Below are positions 1-7,819 of a DNA stretch of 64,000 nucleotides, piece after piece. The notes below the pieces were generated by a model. It saw only the letters and a program-made list of their open reading frames with translations, made no database searches and was not told the DNA's origin. The position numbers were made by a program, and so were the translations under genes. Numbering within the stretch: position 1 is the first letter of the stretch; each line of letters begins with the position of its first letter. Location: contig NZ_JAJNMP010000001.1 of NCBI RefSeq assembly GCF_021044935.1, forward strand, positions 930,001 through 994,000, in the 5' to 3' direction. Source of the stretch: Agromyces cavernae. GTDB lineage: Bacteria > Actinomycetota > Actinomycetes > Actinomycetales > Microbacteriaceae.

Positions 1-753
1 GCGTTCTGGATGCTCTCCAGCGCGTTCGACGCGAAGGCCGGCACCGGCGGCCAGCAGTTGCTGCCGCGCGAGTTCACGTTCGACAACTTCGCGTACGTGC
101 TCACCGAGGGCGGCTTCGACGTGTTCCTGCGCAACTCGGCGATCGTCGCGCTCGTCACGGTGCTCGCGAGCGCGGTGCTCGCGCTGCTGGCCTCGGTCGC
201 GGTCGCTCGGTTCCGCTTCACGTTCCGCACTGCGATGCTGCTCATGATCCTGATCGTGCAGATGGTGCCGCTCGAGGCGCTCGTCATCCCGTTGTTCGTG
301 CAGGTGCGCGACCTCGGCATGCTCAACACGCTGCTGGGCCTCATGGTCGTGTACGTGGCGCTGTCGCTGCCGTTCGGCATCTGGATGCTGCGCGGGTTCG
401 TGGCGGCGGTGCCCGTCGAGCTCGAGGAGGCCGCCTACATCGACGGCGCGAGCTGGGGCCGCATGTTCCGGTCGGTGCTGCTGCCGCTCGTGATGCCGGG
501 CCTGGTCGCGACATCCGTCTTCTCGTTCATCACCGCGTGGAACGAGTTCATCTTCGCGATGACCCTGCTCGGCGGCGCATCTGAGAACTACACCGTCGCC
601 ATCGGGCTCAAGCAGTTCTTCGGCGAGCACTCCAACGAGTGGGGCTACATCATGGCCGCCTCGACGATCATCACGATCCCCGTGATGATCTTCTTCGTCA
701 TCGTGCAACGCCGTCTGTCGAGCGGCCTGGTCGCGGGAGCGGTCAAGGGATGA
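1..753 (+). CDS. Carbohydrate ABC transporter permease, MalG/CUT1 type (5' end outside window)
   Basis: Inner-membrane permease subunit of a sugar importer. The frame is already open at base 1, and the visible start (AFWMLSSAFD) matches the end of the first membrane segment of this family, so the true start lies upstream; 250 residues are visible. The cytoplasmic EAA loop that docks on the ATPase is clear: EEAAYIDGASWGRMF followed by LLPLVMPGL. About five further hydrophobic segments follow. The TGA overlaps the ATG of the next gene (ATGA, 750-753). The enzymes that follow all act on MurNAc compounds, so I infer import of a MurNAc-containing sugar rather than a generic oligosaccharide. The binding protein and second permease would be expected just left of the window. 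Confidence 0.93.
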   Translation, partial: AFWMLSSAFDAKAGTGGQQLLPREFTFDNFAYVLTEGGFDVFLRNSAIVALVTVLASAVLALLASVAVARFRFTFRTAMLLMILIVQMVPLEALVIPLFVQVRDLGMLNTLLGLMVVYVALSLPFGIWMLRGFVAAVPVELEEAAYIDGASWGRMFRSVLLPLVMPGLVATSVFSFITAWNEFIFAMTLLGGASENYTVAIGLKQFFGEHSNEWGYIMAASTIITIPVMIFFVIVQRRLSSGLVAGAVKG

Positions 754-2231
754 GCGCGGCAGACGACCGGGCGCTTCGGGCGCTCGTGGGCGGTGTGCTG
801 TGGCCGGGATTCCTCGGCCGCACCGTTCCCGACTGGCTTCGCCGCGAGTTCGACGAGGGCCTTGCGGGCGTGGTGCTGTTCGCGCACAACCTCCACGCTG
901 AAGGTGGGTTGAGGAGCGACGAAGGAGCGTCTCGAAACCGGATGTCCCTCGCCGCAGATCTCCGCAGCATCCGCCCGTCACTGCTCGTGGGTATCGACGA
1001 GGAGGGCGGCAACGTCACGCGCGTCGACGCGGCCGCGGGCTCGACCCTGCCGGGAGCCGCGCAGCTCGGGTTCCTCGATGACCTCGCCGTGACCGAGGCG
1101 GTGGGGCAGCACCTCGCCGACCGGTCGCTCGCCGTCGGCGCGAACGCCGTGCTCGGCCCGGTCGCCGACGTCAACACCGACCCCCGCAACCCCGTGATCG
1201 GCGTGCGCTCGTTCGGCGAGACGCCCGAACTCGTCGGCCGGCACGCCGTGGCCGCGCTGCGCGGCATCCAGTCGGCTGGAGCCGCCGCGTGCGTCAAGCA
1301 CTTCCCGGGGCACGGCGACACGCACCTCGACTCGCACCACGCAGCGCCGGCACTCACGATCGGGATCGACGAGCTCGAGCGGGTGCACCTGCCACCGTTC
1401 CGGGCGGCGATCGACGCGGGCGTCGACATGGTGATGACGGCGCACATCGTCGTGCCCGCGTGGGGCGACGCGCCCGCGACGCTCAACCCCGTGGCGCTCG
1501 GCCACTTGCGCGGCATGGGATTCGACGGGGTCATCGTGACCGACGCGCTCGACATGGCTGCGGTGCGCGAGACCGTGGGCGCGGGTCCCGGGGCGGTGCA
1601 GGCGCTGCTCGCGGGTGCCGACCTGCTCTGCATCTCGAATCCGAGGAACCTCGGCGCGGCCGCCGCACCCGATCAAGACGTGCGCGACTTCCGCGAGGTG
1701 CAGCAGGCGATCTTCGACGCGCTCGACGACGGCACCCTGCCCGTCGACGTGCTCGAACGCGCCGCCGGCCGAGTGCGAACGCTCGCCGATTCGGTGGGCC
1801 GCTCGGCCGCCGGTGATCGGATGCCCCTCGATGCGCCGCTCGTCGCACGCGGTGCGATCACCGTCGACGGTGCGGTGCCCGCAACACCCGGACCACGGAC
1901 CGTGCTCGACGTGCGCGGCCGCTCGACGCTCGCGGTCGACAGTGACCGCGACTACGTCGAGGCGACCCTGGCCGCCGGTGGCACTGTGCTTCGGGGCGAC
2001 GCGGCGGTGCCCGGATCGGGCGCGCTCGTCGTGCTCGTGGACGCCGTGGGCGCACCCGGACCCCAGGTCGAACGGGTCGCGAACATCGCACGCATGCGAC
2101 CCGACGCGATCGTCGTCAACGCCGGCATGCCGAGCGCCGTGCTGCCGCTCTCGACCCTGCACCTGCGTGCCGCGAGCCGCGTCGCGGCCGAGGCGGCGAG
2201 CGCCCTGCTCGATACGGGGGCACCCGCGTGA
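750..2231 (+). CDS. nagZ: Glycoside hydrolase family 3, NagZ-like beta-N-acetylhexosaminidase
   Basis: 493 residues, expected to remove non-reducing GlcNAc from muropeptides or GlcNAc-MurNAc. GH3 hallmarks: GIDEEGGNVTR (81-91), the NagZ-type catalytic loop KHFPGHGDTHLDSH (183-196) carrying the His/Asp acid-base pair, and VTDALDM with nucleophile Asp265. No signal peptide is visible, so a cytoplasmic role after import fits. The start at 750 overlaps the permease stop; an upstream ATG at 639 would lie inside the permease. The last codon overlaps the anmK start (GTGA). Oddity: residues about 53-64 are encoded by a 34-bp REP-like palindrome (906-939) that adds an unusual loop between two conserved blocks. 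Confidence 0.93.
   Translation: MSAADDRALRALVGGVLWPGFLGRTVPDWLRREFDEGLAGVVLFAHNLHAEGGLRSDEGASRNRMSLAADLRSIRPSLLVGIDEEGGNVTRVDAAAGSTLPGAAQLGFLDDLAVTEAVGQHLADRSLAVGANAVLGPVADVNTDPRNPVIGVRSFGETPELVGRHAVAALRGIQSAGAAACVKHFPGHGDTHLDSHHAAPALTIGIDELERVHLPPFRAAIDAGVDMVMTAHIVVPAWGDAPATLNPVALGHLRGMGFDGVIVTDALDMAAVRETVGAGPGAVQALLAGADLLCISNPRNLGAAAAPDQDVRDFREVQQAIFDALDDGTLPVDVLERAAGRVRTLADSVGRSAAGDRMPLDAPLVARGAITVDGAVPATPGPRTVLDVRGRSTLAVDSDRDYVEATLAAGGTVLRGDAAVPGSGALVVLVDAVGAPGPQVERVANIARMRPDAIVVNAGMPSAVLPLSTLHLRAASRVAAEAASALLDTGAPA
906..939. repeat. REP-like imperfect palindrome inside nagZ
   Basis: The 34-bp segment begins GGGTTGAGGAGCG and ends GCGTCTCGAAACC, so its ends are imperfect inverted copies. 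It belongs to the same family as 2303-2338 in anmK and 19051-19081 in an intergenic gap (shared layout: G-A-T/G-TCGAG .. GCG .. CGAGAYC). It lies in frame and is read as about 12 residues of nagZ. Confidence 0.75.
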
Positions 2232-3634
2232 TCGTGCTGTCCCTGCAATCTGGCACTTCCGCCGACGGCATCGACGTCGCCGTCGTCGAGATCGTGCCCG
2301 TCGGTCGAGTAGCGAGCGCCAGCGAGCGTATCGAGACCAGGAACGCGCAGGGCCTCGATACGCGTCCTCCTTCGTCGGGCGCAAGATCTCGATACGGCGC
2401 TGGCGCGCCTCCTCGACCCACCGCGATCTCGCTCACCGTGCACCACACCGAGACCGTCGACTGGGAACCCGACCTCCGCGCGCAGATCCTCGCGGTCGCC
2501 GCGGGCGAGGCCCTCGACGCGGGCGCCTGGACCCGGCTCACCACGCGACTCGGCCAGTCCTTCGCCGAGGCCGCGGCACGGGGCATCCGCGAATCGGGCG
2601 TCACGCCCGACCTCATCGTCTCGCACGGCCAGACCGTGTACCACTGGGTGGAGTCCGGGCACGCCCGTGGCACCCTGCAGCTCGGAGAGCCCGCGTGGAT
2701 CGCCGAGCGCACGGGCGTGCCCGTACTCTCCGACGTGCGCATGGCCGACATCGCCGCGGGCGGCGAGGGCGCGCCGCTCATGGCGGCCTTCGACCGCGCC
2801 TGGCTCGGCGCCGACGCGCGCGCCGAGGGACGCAGCATCGCCACGGTCAATCTCGGCGGCATCGCGAACGTGCAGCTCGTCGGCACCGACGGCGAGGTCG
2901 TCGCGTTCGACAGCGGCCCCGGCAACTGCCTGATCGACGCGGTCGTCGACCGGCACTCCCGCGGCGTCGACGGCTTCGACGACGGCGGGCGCCTCGCCGC
3001 GGCGGGACGCGTGCACGACGGGCTGCTCGCGCAGTTGCTGCGGCATCCGTACTTCGCGGCACCGACGCCGAAGTCGACCGGGCGCGAGACCTTCGACCTC
3101 GGCCTCGTCGACGCGGCGATCGTCGCCTCGGGCGCGTTCGGGCTCGGCGTGCACGACCTCGTGGCGACGCTCACCGAGCTCACCGCGCGCAGCGTCATCG
3201 AGGCGATCACGACCGAACGGGCCGACCAGCCGGCGGCGCTCGTCTGCTCGGGCGGCGGCACACTGAACCCCGTGCTGCTCGCACGGCTCACGACGCTCGG
3301 CGTCGAGCGCGGCATCGCCGTCGAGTCCAGCGCCGACCGCGGCATCGACCCCGCGTTCAAGGAGTCGCTCCTGTTCGCGTTCCTCGGCTACTGCAGCTGG
3401 CACGGGGTGCCGTTCCCGCTCGGGCGCGACACGTCAGGGCGCGTGCTCGGCCGCCTCTCGCCGGCGGCGGGGCCGCTTCGACTCCCCGAGCCGCTCGCGG
3501 AAGGGACATCCGTCGCCATCGAACGCGTCGGACACATCGAACGCGTGGAACGCGCCGAACTCGACGAACTCGACGAACGCATCGAACGCGTCGAACTCGA
3601 CGAACGCATCGAATCCGGGGGAGGGGCCCGATGA
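2228..3634 (+). CDS. anmK: Anhydro-N-acetylmuramic acid kinase
   Basis: 468 residues. AnmK opens the 1,6-anhydro ring of anhMurNAc and phosphorylates it to MurNAc-6-P, the substrate of the next gene, murQ. Seen: nucleotide-binding SGTSADGID (8-16), NLGGIANVQLV, FDSGPGNCLID, KSTGRETFDL and VCSGGGTLNPVLLARL. The GTG start overlaps the nagZ stop; the stop overlaps the murQ start (ATGA). The protein is much longer than the usual roughly 370-390 residues for two visible reasons: residues about 26-64 are encoded by REP-like DNA, and residues about 426-468 form a charged repeat tail (ERVE/DELDERIE units). The catalytic blocks are intact, so I expect an active enzyme. Confidence 0.92.
   Translation: MIVLSLQSGTSADGIDVAVVEIVPVGRVASASERIETRNAQGLDTRPPSSGARSRYGAGAPPRPTAISLTVHHTETVDWEPDLRAQILAVAAGEALDAGAWTRLTTRLGQSFAEAAARGIRESGVTPDLIVSHGQTVYHWVESGHARGTLQLGEPAWIAERTGVPVLSDVRMADIAAGGEGAPLMAAFDRAWLGADARAEGRSIATVNLGGIANVQLVGTDGEVVAFDSGPGNCLIDAVVDRHSRGVDGFDDGGRLAAAGRVHDGLLAQLLRHPYFAAPTPKSTGRETFDLGLVDAAIVASGAFGLGVHDLVATLTELTARSVIEAITTERADQPAALVCSGGGTLNPVLLARLTTLGVERGIAVESSADRGIDPAFKESLLFAFLGYCSWHGVPFPLGRDTSGRVLGRLSPAAGPLRLPEPLAEGTSVAIERVGHIERVERAELDELDERIERVELDERIESGGGAR
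2303..2421. repeat. Compound REP-like insertion inside anmK
   Basis: A complete 36-bp palindromic unit (2303-2338) starts GGTCGAGTAGCGAGCG and ends GCGTATCGAGACC. It is followed by a second, partly degraded unit (2351-2421) containing CTCGATACGCG, TCTCGATACGGCG and CCTCCTCGACCC. The total length keeps the anmK frame and is translated as about 39 residues rich in Arg, Ala, Gly and Pro, directly after the SGTSADGID block and the following beta strand. Confidence 0.8.
3517..3615 (+). repeat. Short-unit repeat encoding the charged tail of AnmK
   Basis: Variants of CGAACGCGTCGAACTCGACG recur here in 6- to 9-bp steps and encode alternating ERVE, DELDE and ERIE units. The run stops just before the murQ start, and it looks like slippage-driven growth of the anmK 3' end. 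Confidence 0.7.
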
Positions 3635-4620
3635 CCACCGCACCGAAGCAATCGCCCGAACACGTCGCATTGCGCGACCTGCTCGGCGAGCTCTCGACCG
3701 AGCGCGTCAACGAGGAGTACGCGGGCTTCGACCTGCTCTCGACCGAGTCGCAGCTCCTGGCCATGCAGGAGGAGAGCGCGCAGGCGGTCGCCGCCGTTTC
3801 CGAGGCCGCACCGCAGATCGCCGCCGCGATCGACGCGATCGTCGCGCGCCTGCGCGGCGGGGGCCGGCTCGTGTACGCAGGCGCGGGCACGGCAGGGCGC
3901 ATGGGGGTGCTCGACGCGAGCGAGATCCCGCCCACGTTCGGCACCGACCCCTCGCTCGTCGTCGGGGTCATCGCCGGCGGTGAGGTCGCGCTGCGCGCGG
4001 CCGTCGAGGACGCCGAGGACGAGGCCGCCCGTGGCGCCGCCGACCTCGAGGCGATCGGCCTCGGCCCCGACGACGCACTCGTCGGCATCTCGGCGTCGGG
4101 ACGCACCCCCTACGTGCTCGGCGGCATCGAGTACGGGCGCCGCGTCGGCGCACTCACGGTCGGCTTCGCGTGCAACGCCGACTCCGCGATCGGCGCCGCC
4201 GCCGACCTCGCGATCGAGACCGTCGTCGGCGCCGAGATCGTCGCCGGATCGACGCGGCTCAAGGGCGGCACGGCGCAGAAGCTCGTGCTCAACGCGATCT
4301 CGACGATCGCGATGGTGCGGCTCGGCAAGGTGCACGGCAACCTCATGGTCGACGTCCGCGCCACGAACGCCAAGCTCCGCGCGCGCGCGGAACGCATCGT
4401 CATGCAGGCGACGGGGGTCGATGCCGCCTCGGCATCGTCGGCCCTGAGCTCGGTCGACGGCTCGGTCAAGGCGGCGATCCTCGTCACCCTGACTGGGGTC
4501 GCACCTGAAGTCGCGCTCGCGCGCCTCGCCGCAGAGGATGGAGTGCTGCGCGATGCTATCTCCAGCGTGCAAGACGTGCCCGCGACCGACCCGACCAGCA
4601 ACCGAGGAGCCAGTAGATGA
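3631..4620 (+). CDS. murQ: N-acetylmuramic acid 6-phosphate etherase
   Basis: 329 residues, normal family length. Cleaves the lactyl ether of MurNAc-6-P to give GlcNAc-6-P and D-lactate in the cytoplasm, joining cell-wall salvage to amino-sugar metabolism. The SIS fold carries YAGAGTAGRMGVLDASE (82-98), where Glu98 in SEIPPTFG corresponds to the catalytic acid of the family; GISASGRTPYVLGG (152-165) binds the phosphate, and STRLKGGTAQKLVLN and GKVHGNLMVDVRATN are also conserved. The start overlaps the anmK stop by 4 bp, and TGA at 4618-4620 overlaps the ATG of the regulator. The tight coupling supports one polycistronic mRNA. Confidence 0.96.
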   Translation: MTTAPKQSPEHVALRDLLGELSTERVNEEYAGFDLLSTESQLLAMQEESAQAVAAVSEAAPQIAAAIDAIVARLRGGGRLVYAGAGTAGRMGVLDASEIPPTFGTDPSLVVGVIAGGEVALRAAVEDAEDEAARGAADLEAIGLGPDDALVGISASGRTPYVLGGIEYGRRVGALTVGFACNADSAIGAAADLAIETVVGAEIVAGSTRLKGGTAQKLVLNAISTIAMVRLGKVHGNLMVDVRATNAKLRARAERIVMQATGVDAASASSALSSVDGSVKAAILVTLTGVAPEVALARLAAEDGVLRDAISSVQDVPATDPTSNRGASR

Positions 4621-5531
4621 CGGCGAACGTGCTCTCCGCCGCCCGTGAGGCGCTGCCGCGCCTCAGCTCGTCGGAAGCGCGGGTCGCCGAGGCGATCATC
4701 GCCGATCCGCACCTCGTCGTCGACCTCACGATCACCGACCTCGCGCAGGTCTGCGGCACGTCGCTCTCGACGGTCGCCCGCTTCTGCCAGACGCTCGGCT
4801 ACTCGGGCTACCGGGAGTTCCGCATGGAGGTCGCGAGCGCGGTGAGCCGCGAGGCCGCCGAGCGTGAGCGCTTCGGCCTCGCGAACTCCGACATCGACCC
4901 GCTCGACAGCGCCGAGGACGTCGTCGCGAAGGTCGCGTTCCACGAGGTCCTCGCGATCGAGCAGACCGTCGAGGGACTCGATACCGCGGTGCTCGACCGG
5001 GTCGTCGATGCGATCGTCGGCGGCGCGCACGTCGACCTCTACGGGTTCGGCGCGAGCGGGCTCACCGCGCAGGACCTGCAGCAGAAGCTCGCCCGCATCG
5101 GCATCTCGGCCTTCTGCTCGGTCGACGTGCACCTGGCGCTCGTCTCGGCGGCGCTGCGCAAGCCGACCGACGTGGCGATCGGGATCTCGCACTCGGGACT
5201 CACGACCGAGACGACGCACGCGCTCGGCGTCGCGCGAGACGCGGGTGCCACGACGGTCGCGATCACGAACTCGCCCGATTCGCCGGTCGCCGAGCTCGCC
5301 GACTTCGTGCTCACGACGCATGCGCGCGAGTCGAGCTACCGCATGGGCGCGATGTCGAGCCGCATCGCCCAGCTGGCTCTCGTGGACTTCCTGTTCGTGC
5401 GCATCGCCCAGCGCCGCGGCGATGACGTCACCGGGCCCCTGCAGCGCACCTTCGAGGTCACGAAGACCCATCGCATCAACGGCAGGCGCGCGGGCGACCG
5501 CCGGGCGAACGGCGACTCGCCGCGCGAGTAG
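4617..5531 (+). CDS. RpiR/MurR-family transcriptional regulator with SIS domain
   Basis: 304 residues. The N-terminal HTH_6 domain (about 1-80) has the recognition segment SLSTVARFCQTLGYSGYREF. A SIS sugar-phosphate domain (about 125-260) contains YGFGASGLTAQDLQQKL and GISHSGLTTETTHAL. The family senses phosphosugars; in E. coli MurR the effector is MurNAc-6-P. As the last gene of the salvage operon, coupled to murQ by ATGA, it very probably controls this operon. The C-terminal 25 residues are Arg-rich and look disordered. A repeat element (5554-5627) lies directly downstream and could act as transcription end. Confidence 0.92.
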   Translation: MTANVLSAAREALPRLSSSEARVAEAIIADPHLVVDLTITDLAQVCGTSLSTVARFCQTLGYSGYREFRMEVASAVSREAAERERFGLANSDIDPLDSAEDVVAKVAFHEVLAIEQTVEGLDTAVLDRVVDAIVGGAHVDLYGFGASGLTAQDLQQKLARIGISAFCSVDVHLALVSAALRKPTDVAIGISHSGLTTETTHALGVARDAGATTVAITNSPDSPVAELADFVLTTHARESSYRMGAMSSRIAQLALVDFLFVRIAQRRGDDVTGPLQRTFEVTKTHRINGRRAGDRRANGDSPRE

Positions 5532-5553
5532 CGCCCTGACACCCACGGGCATG

Positions 5554-5627
5554 CGTCGAGGGTTTCCGTTCGCGCCGAGTGTCGCCGCGAGAGCGGGAAC
5601 ACTGGGAGGAAACGGAAACATTCGACG
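5554..5627. repeat. Inverted-repeat element, family with GTTTCCGTT ... AACGGAAAC ends (copy 1)
   Basis: Arms 5554-5570 and 5611-5627 match at 15 of 17 positions as inverted copies (right arm AACGGAAACATTCGACG). A second copy at 31296-31369 aligns over 63 bp without gaps from GTTTCCGTT to AACGGAAACATTCG, including internal positions outside the arms, so the two are homologous. Here it lies between the mur operon and the YCII gene. Confidence 0.8.
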
Positions 5628-5731
5628 GATGACCCGGGTCGAGGTTCGCCGACGCGTCGAGAATCCGATCGCAGCCTCGACATACTGATGGGAGCGCGGT
5701 TCCGCCTCCCCAGATCGAAGGAGCGATTGCG

Positions 5732-6109
5732 ATGAAGTACCTGATCCAGATCTACAGCAACCCCGCCTCGCGTGCGATGTGGGACAGCTTCAGCGCCGAG
5801 CAGCAGGCCGAGGGCTACGCCTACTACCAGGGCATCAGCGACGAGCTCCGCTCGAGTGGCGAACTCCTCGCCGACGAGGCGCTCGCCGACATCTCGCTCG
5901 CCAAGCGCGTGACCGTGAGCGAGAGCGCCGGCACGGTCGCGAGCGACGGCCCCTTCGCCGAGACCAAGGAGCTGCTCGCCGGCTTCTACCTCGTCGACTG
6001 CGAGACCGAGGCGCGGGCCATCGAGATCGCCGGCCGGTTCCCCGAGGCCGAGTTCGGGCTCATCGAGGTGCGTCCCGTGCTCGAGATGACCTCGGGCACC
6101 GACGTCTGA
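5732..6109 (+). CDS. YCII-related (DGPF domain) protein
   Basis: 125 residues. Small ferredoxin-like alpha/beta fold family of uncertain catalytic role. The signature DGPFAETKELLAGFYLVDC is present, preceded by the typical MKYLIQIYSNP strand. An excellent RBS (GAAGGAG) stands 8 bases before the ATG. The gene ends 2 bp before a sigma factor; the YCII plus ECF sigma pairing is common in actinomycetes, and the YCII protein may sense a signal for the sigma factor. That role is inference from pairing only. Confidence 0.9.
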   Translation: MKYLIQIYSNPASRAMWDSFSAEQQAEGYAYYQGISDELRSSGELLADEALADISLAKRVTVSESAGTVASDGPFAETKELLAGFYLVDCETEARAIEIAGRFPEAEFGLIEVRPVLEMTSGTDV

Positions 6110-6111
6110 CG

Positions 6112-7461
6112 ATGCCCGGCCCGCCCGGTACCCCCGGCCATCCAGGCAGCCCCGGAACGCCCGGAACCCCCGGCCCACCGGCCGACGCCGCTGCGACCGC
6201 CGTTCGGGCACTGCGTGACGCTGCACCGTCGGCGCTCGCGGTGCTCGTTCGGCGCTACGGCGACTTCGAGGCGTGCGAGGACGCCGTGCAGGAGGCCCTC
6301 ATCGCCGCGGCGGCGCAGTGGCCGGGCGAGGGCGTGCCCGAAAGTCCGCGTGCGTGGCTCGTGCGGGTCGCGTCGCGCCGCTACATCGATGCGGTGCGAG
6401 CGGATGTCGCGCGGCGCCGCCGCGAAACGCACGCCGTCGAGCTTGAGCCGCCGCCCGCCCCGGTGCCGGCGGTCGACGACACGCTCACACTCTTCCTGCT
6501 CTGCTGCCACCCGGCACTGGGCCGTCCGGCGCAGGTGGCGCTGACCCTGCGTGCCGTCGGCGGCCTGACGACCGCAGAGATCGGCCGTGCACTGCTGCTT
6601 CCCGAGGCCACGATCGCACAGCGCATCTCGCGGGCGAAGACGCGCATCAGGGCGAGCGGCGAGGAGTTCCGGATGCCCCGGCCCGACGAACTCGACGAGC
6701 GCCTCGCAGCGCTGCGCCAGGTGCTCTACCTGATCTTCACCGAGGGCCACACCGCGAGCTCGGGCGACGCGCTCGCGCGAGTCGACCTCTCGGCGGAGGC
6801 GATCCGCCTTACCCGACAATTGCACGCCGCAGCGGAGGATCCCTCGGGCGAGACATCCGGCCTGCTCGCCCTCATGCTGCTCACCGAGGCCCGACGCGCG
6901 GCCCGCACCGGTGAGGCGGGCGCGCTCGTGCCCCTCGACGAGCAGGATCGCAGCACGTGGGACCGCGCCATCATCGCCGAGGGTGTCGCGATCATCAGCG
7001 AGACCCTCGACCGTGCCCCGATCGGCCCCTACCAGCTGCAGGCGGCGATCGCCGCCGTGCACGACGAGGCCGCCTCGACCGATGCGACCGACTGGATCGA
7101 GATCCTCGGCCTCTACGACCTGCTCGAGCGGCTCGCGCCCGGGCCGATGGTGACGCTCGGGCGCGTCGTCGCGCTCGCCATGGTCGAGGGGGCGGCGGCG
7201 GGGCTCGCCGCGCTCGAACGCGCCGAGTCGGCCGACGAGGGCACGCACGGCGCGCACGGCACGCACGGCGCGCACGGCGCGTACGGCACGACGCTCGCCG
7301 AGCACCACCGCACGTGGGCGGTGCGCGCCCACCTGCTCGAACGCAGCGGGGCGACGGATGCCGCGTCGCTCGCCTTCACCGAGGCGGCCAGGCGCACCCT
7401 CAACGGACCCGAGCAGCGCTACCTCGCCGCGAAGGCCGAGTCGCTGCGCAGTGTGCGATAA
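6112..7461 (+). CDS. ECF-type RNA polymerase sigma factor with C-terminal extension (DUF6596 class)
   Basis: 449 residues. Sigma region 2 lies around 20-95 (YGDFEACEDAVQEALIAAA, RAWLVRVASRRYID) and region 4 around 125-185 (LTTAEIGRALLLPEATIAQR). The long C-terminal helical domain of this class follows (LRQVLYLIFTEGHTASSG). It probably directs polymerase to a small regulon that includes the YCII gene. Two odd segments: residues 2-24 are a collagen-like Gly-X-Y run (PGPPGTPGHPGSPG and onward) before region 2, and a GTHGAHGTHGAHGAYG repeat sits near residue 380. An ATG at 6112, 2 bp after the YCII stop, is the only good start; a later start would cut region 2. Confidence 0.9.
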   Translation: MPGPPGTPGHPGSPGTPGTPGPPADAAATAVRALRDAAPSALAVLVRRYGDFEACEDAVQEALIAAAAQWPGEGVPESPRAWLVRVASRRYIDAVRADVARRRRETHAVELEPPPAPVPAVDDTLTLFLLCCHPALGRPAQVALTLRAVGGLTTAEIGRALLLPEATIAQRISRAKTRIRASGEEFRMPRPDELDERLAALRQVLYLIFTEGHTASSGDALARVDLSAEAIRLTRQLHAAAEDPSGETSGLLALMLLTEARRAARTGEAGALVPLDEQDRSTWDRAIIAEGVAIISETLDRAPIGPYQLQAAIAAVHDEAASTDATDWIEILGLYDLLERLAPGPMVTLGRVVALAMVEGAAAGLAALERAESADEGTHGAHGTHGAHGAYGTTLAEHHRTWAVRAHLLERSGATDAASLAFTEAARRTLNGPEQRYLAAKAESLRSVR

Positions 7462-7480
7462 CGTCTCGGGCGATCGGCCA

Positions 7481-7774
7481 TCAGAGGTCGAGCACCTCGA
7501 GCGCAACCTCGATCTCGTCGCCGTCGAGGAGACCCTCGACCTGGCGCACCGCCTTCTTCACGGGCAGCAGGTAACTGCCCCGCTTCGAATCGGGGAACAC
7601 CGAGGTCGACCAGGTCGAGCTGCCGACCGTCACCCGCACCCGCACTGAGCCGAACCCACGCGGCATCCGCGGCACCTCCCGGATATCGGAGGCCACGTCT
7701 TGGGGCAGGGTGACGAAGAACCAGCCGCCCTGTGAGCTCCACTCCCAGAGCGGGGCGGTGAAGCGGAAACGCAT
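7481..7774 (-). CDS. DUF1905 family protein
   Basis: 97 residues. Beta-barrel family of unknown function, recognised by GGWFFVTLPQDVASDI, RGFGSVRVRVTVGSSTW and GSYLLPVKKAVR. I place the start at the ATG giving MRFRFTAPLWEW, which matches the usual first strand; an ATG ten codons upstream (7804) would also work. It is last of four minus-strand genes and is separated by 45 bp from the TM2 gene. Confidence 0.85.
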   Translation of the reverse strand: MRFRFTAPLWEWSSQGGWFFVTLPQDVASDIREVPRMPRGFGSVRVRVTVGSSTWSTSVFPDSKRGSYLLPVKKAVRQVEGLLDGDEIEVALEVLDL

Positions 7775-7819
7775 GGGATGGATGCTACTCGCCACGGCCG
7801 ACACCCGTGGCCCAGATCG

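Noticed and set aside
1615-3630. Plus-strand frame running into murQ from far upstream
   Set aside because: The part before 3631 is an out-of-frame shadow of nagZ and anmK; murQ starts at the ATG overlapping the anmK stop.
6112-6186. Collagen-like gene separate from the sigma factor
   Set aside because: The Gly-X-Y run is continuous in frame with sigma region 2 and there is no stop or second start between them.
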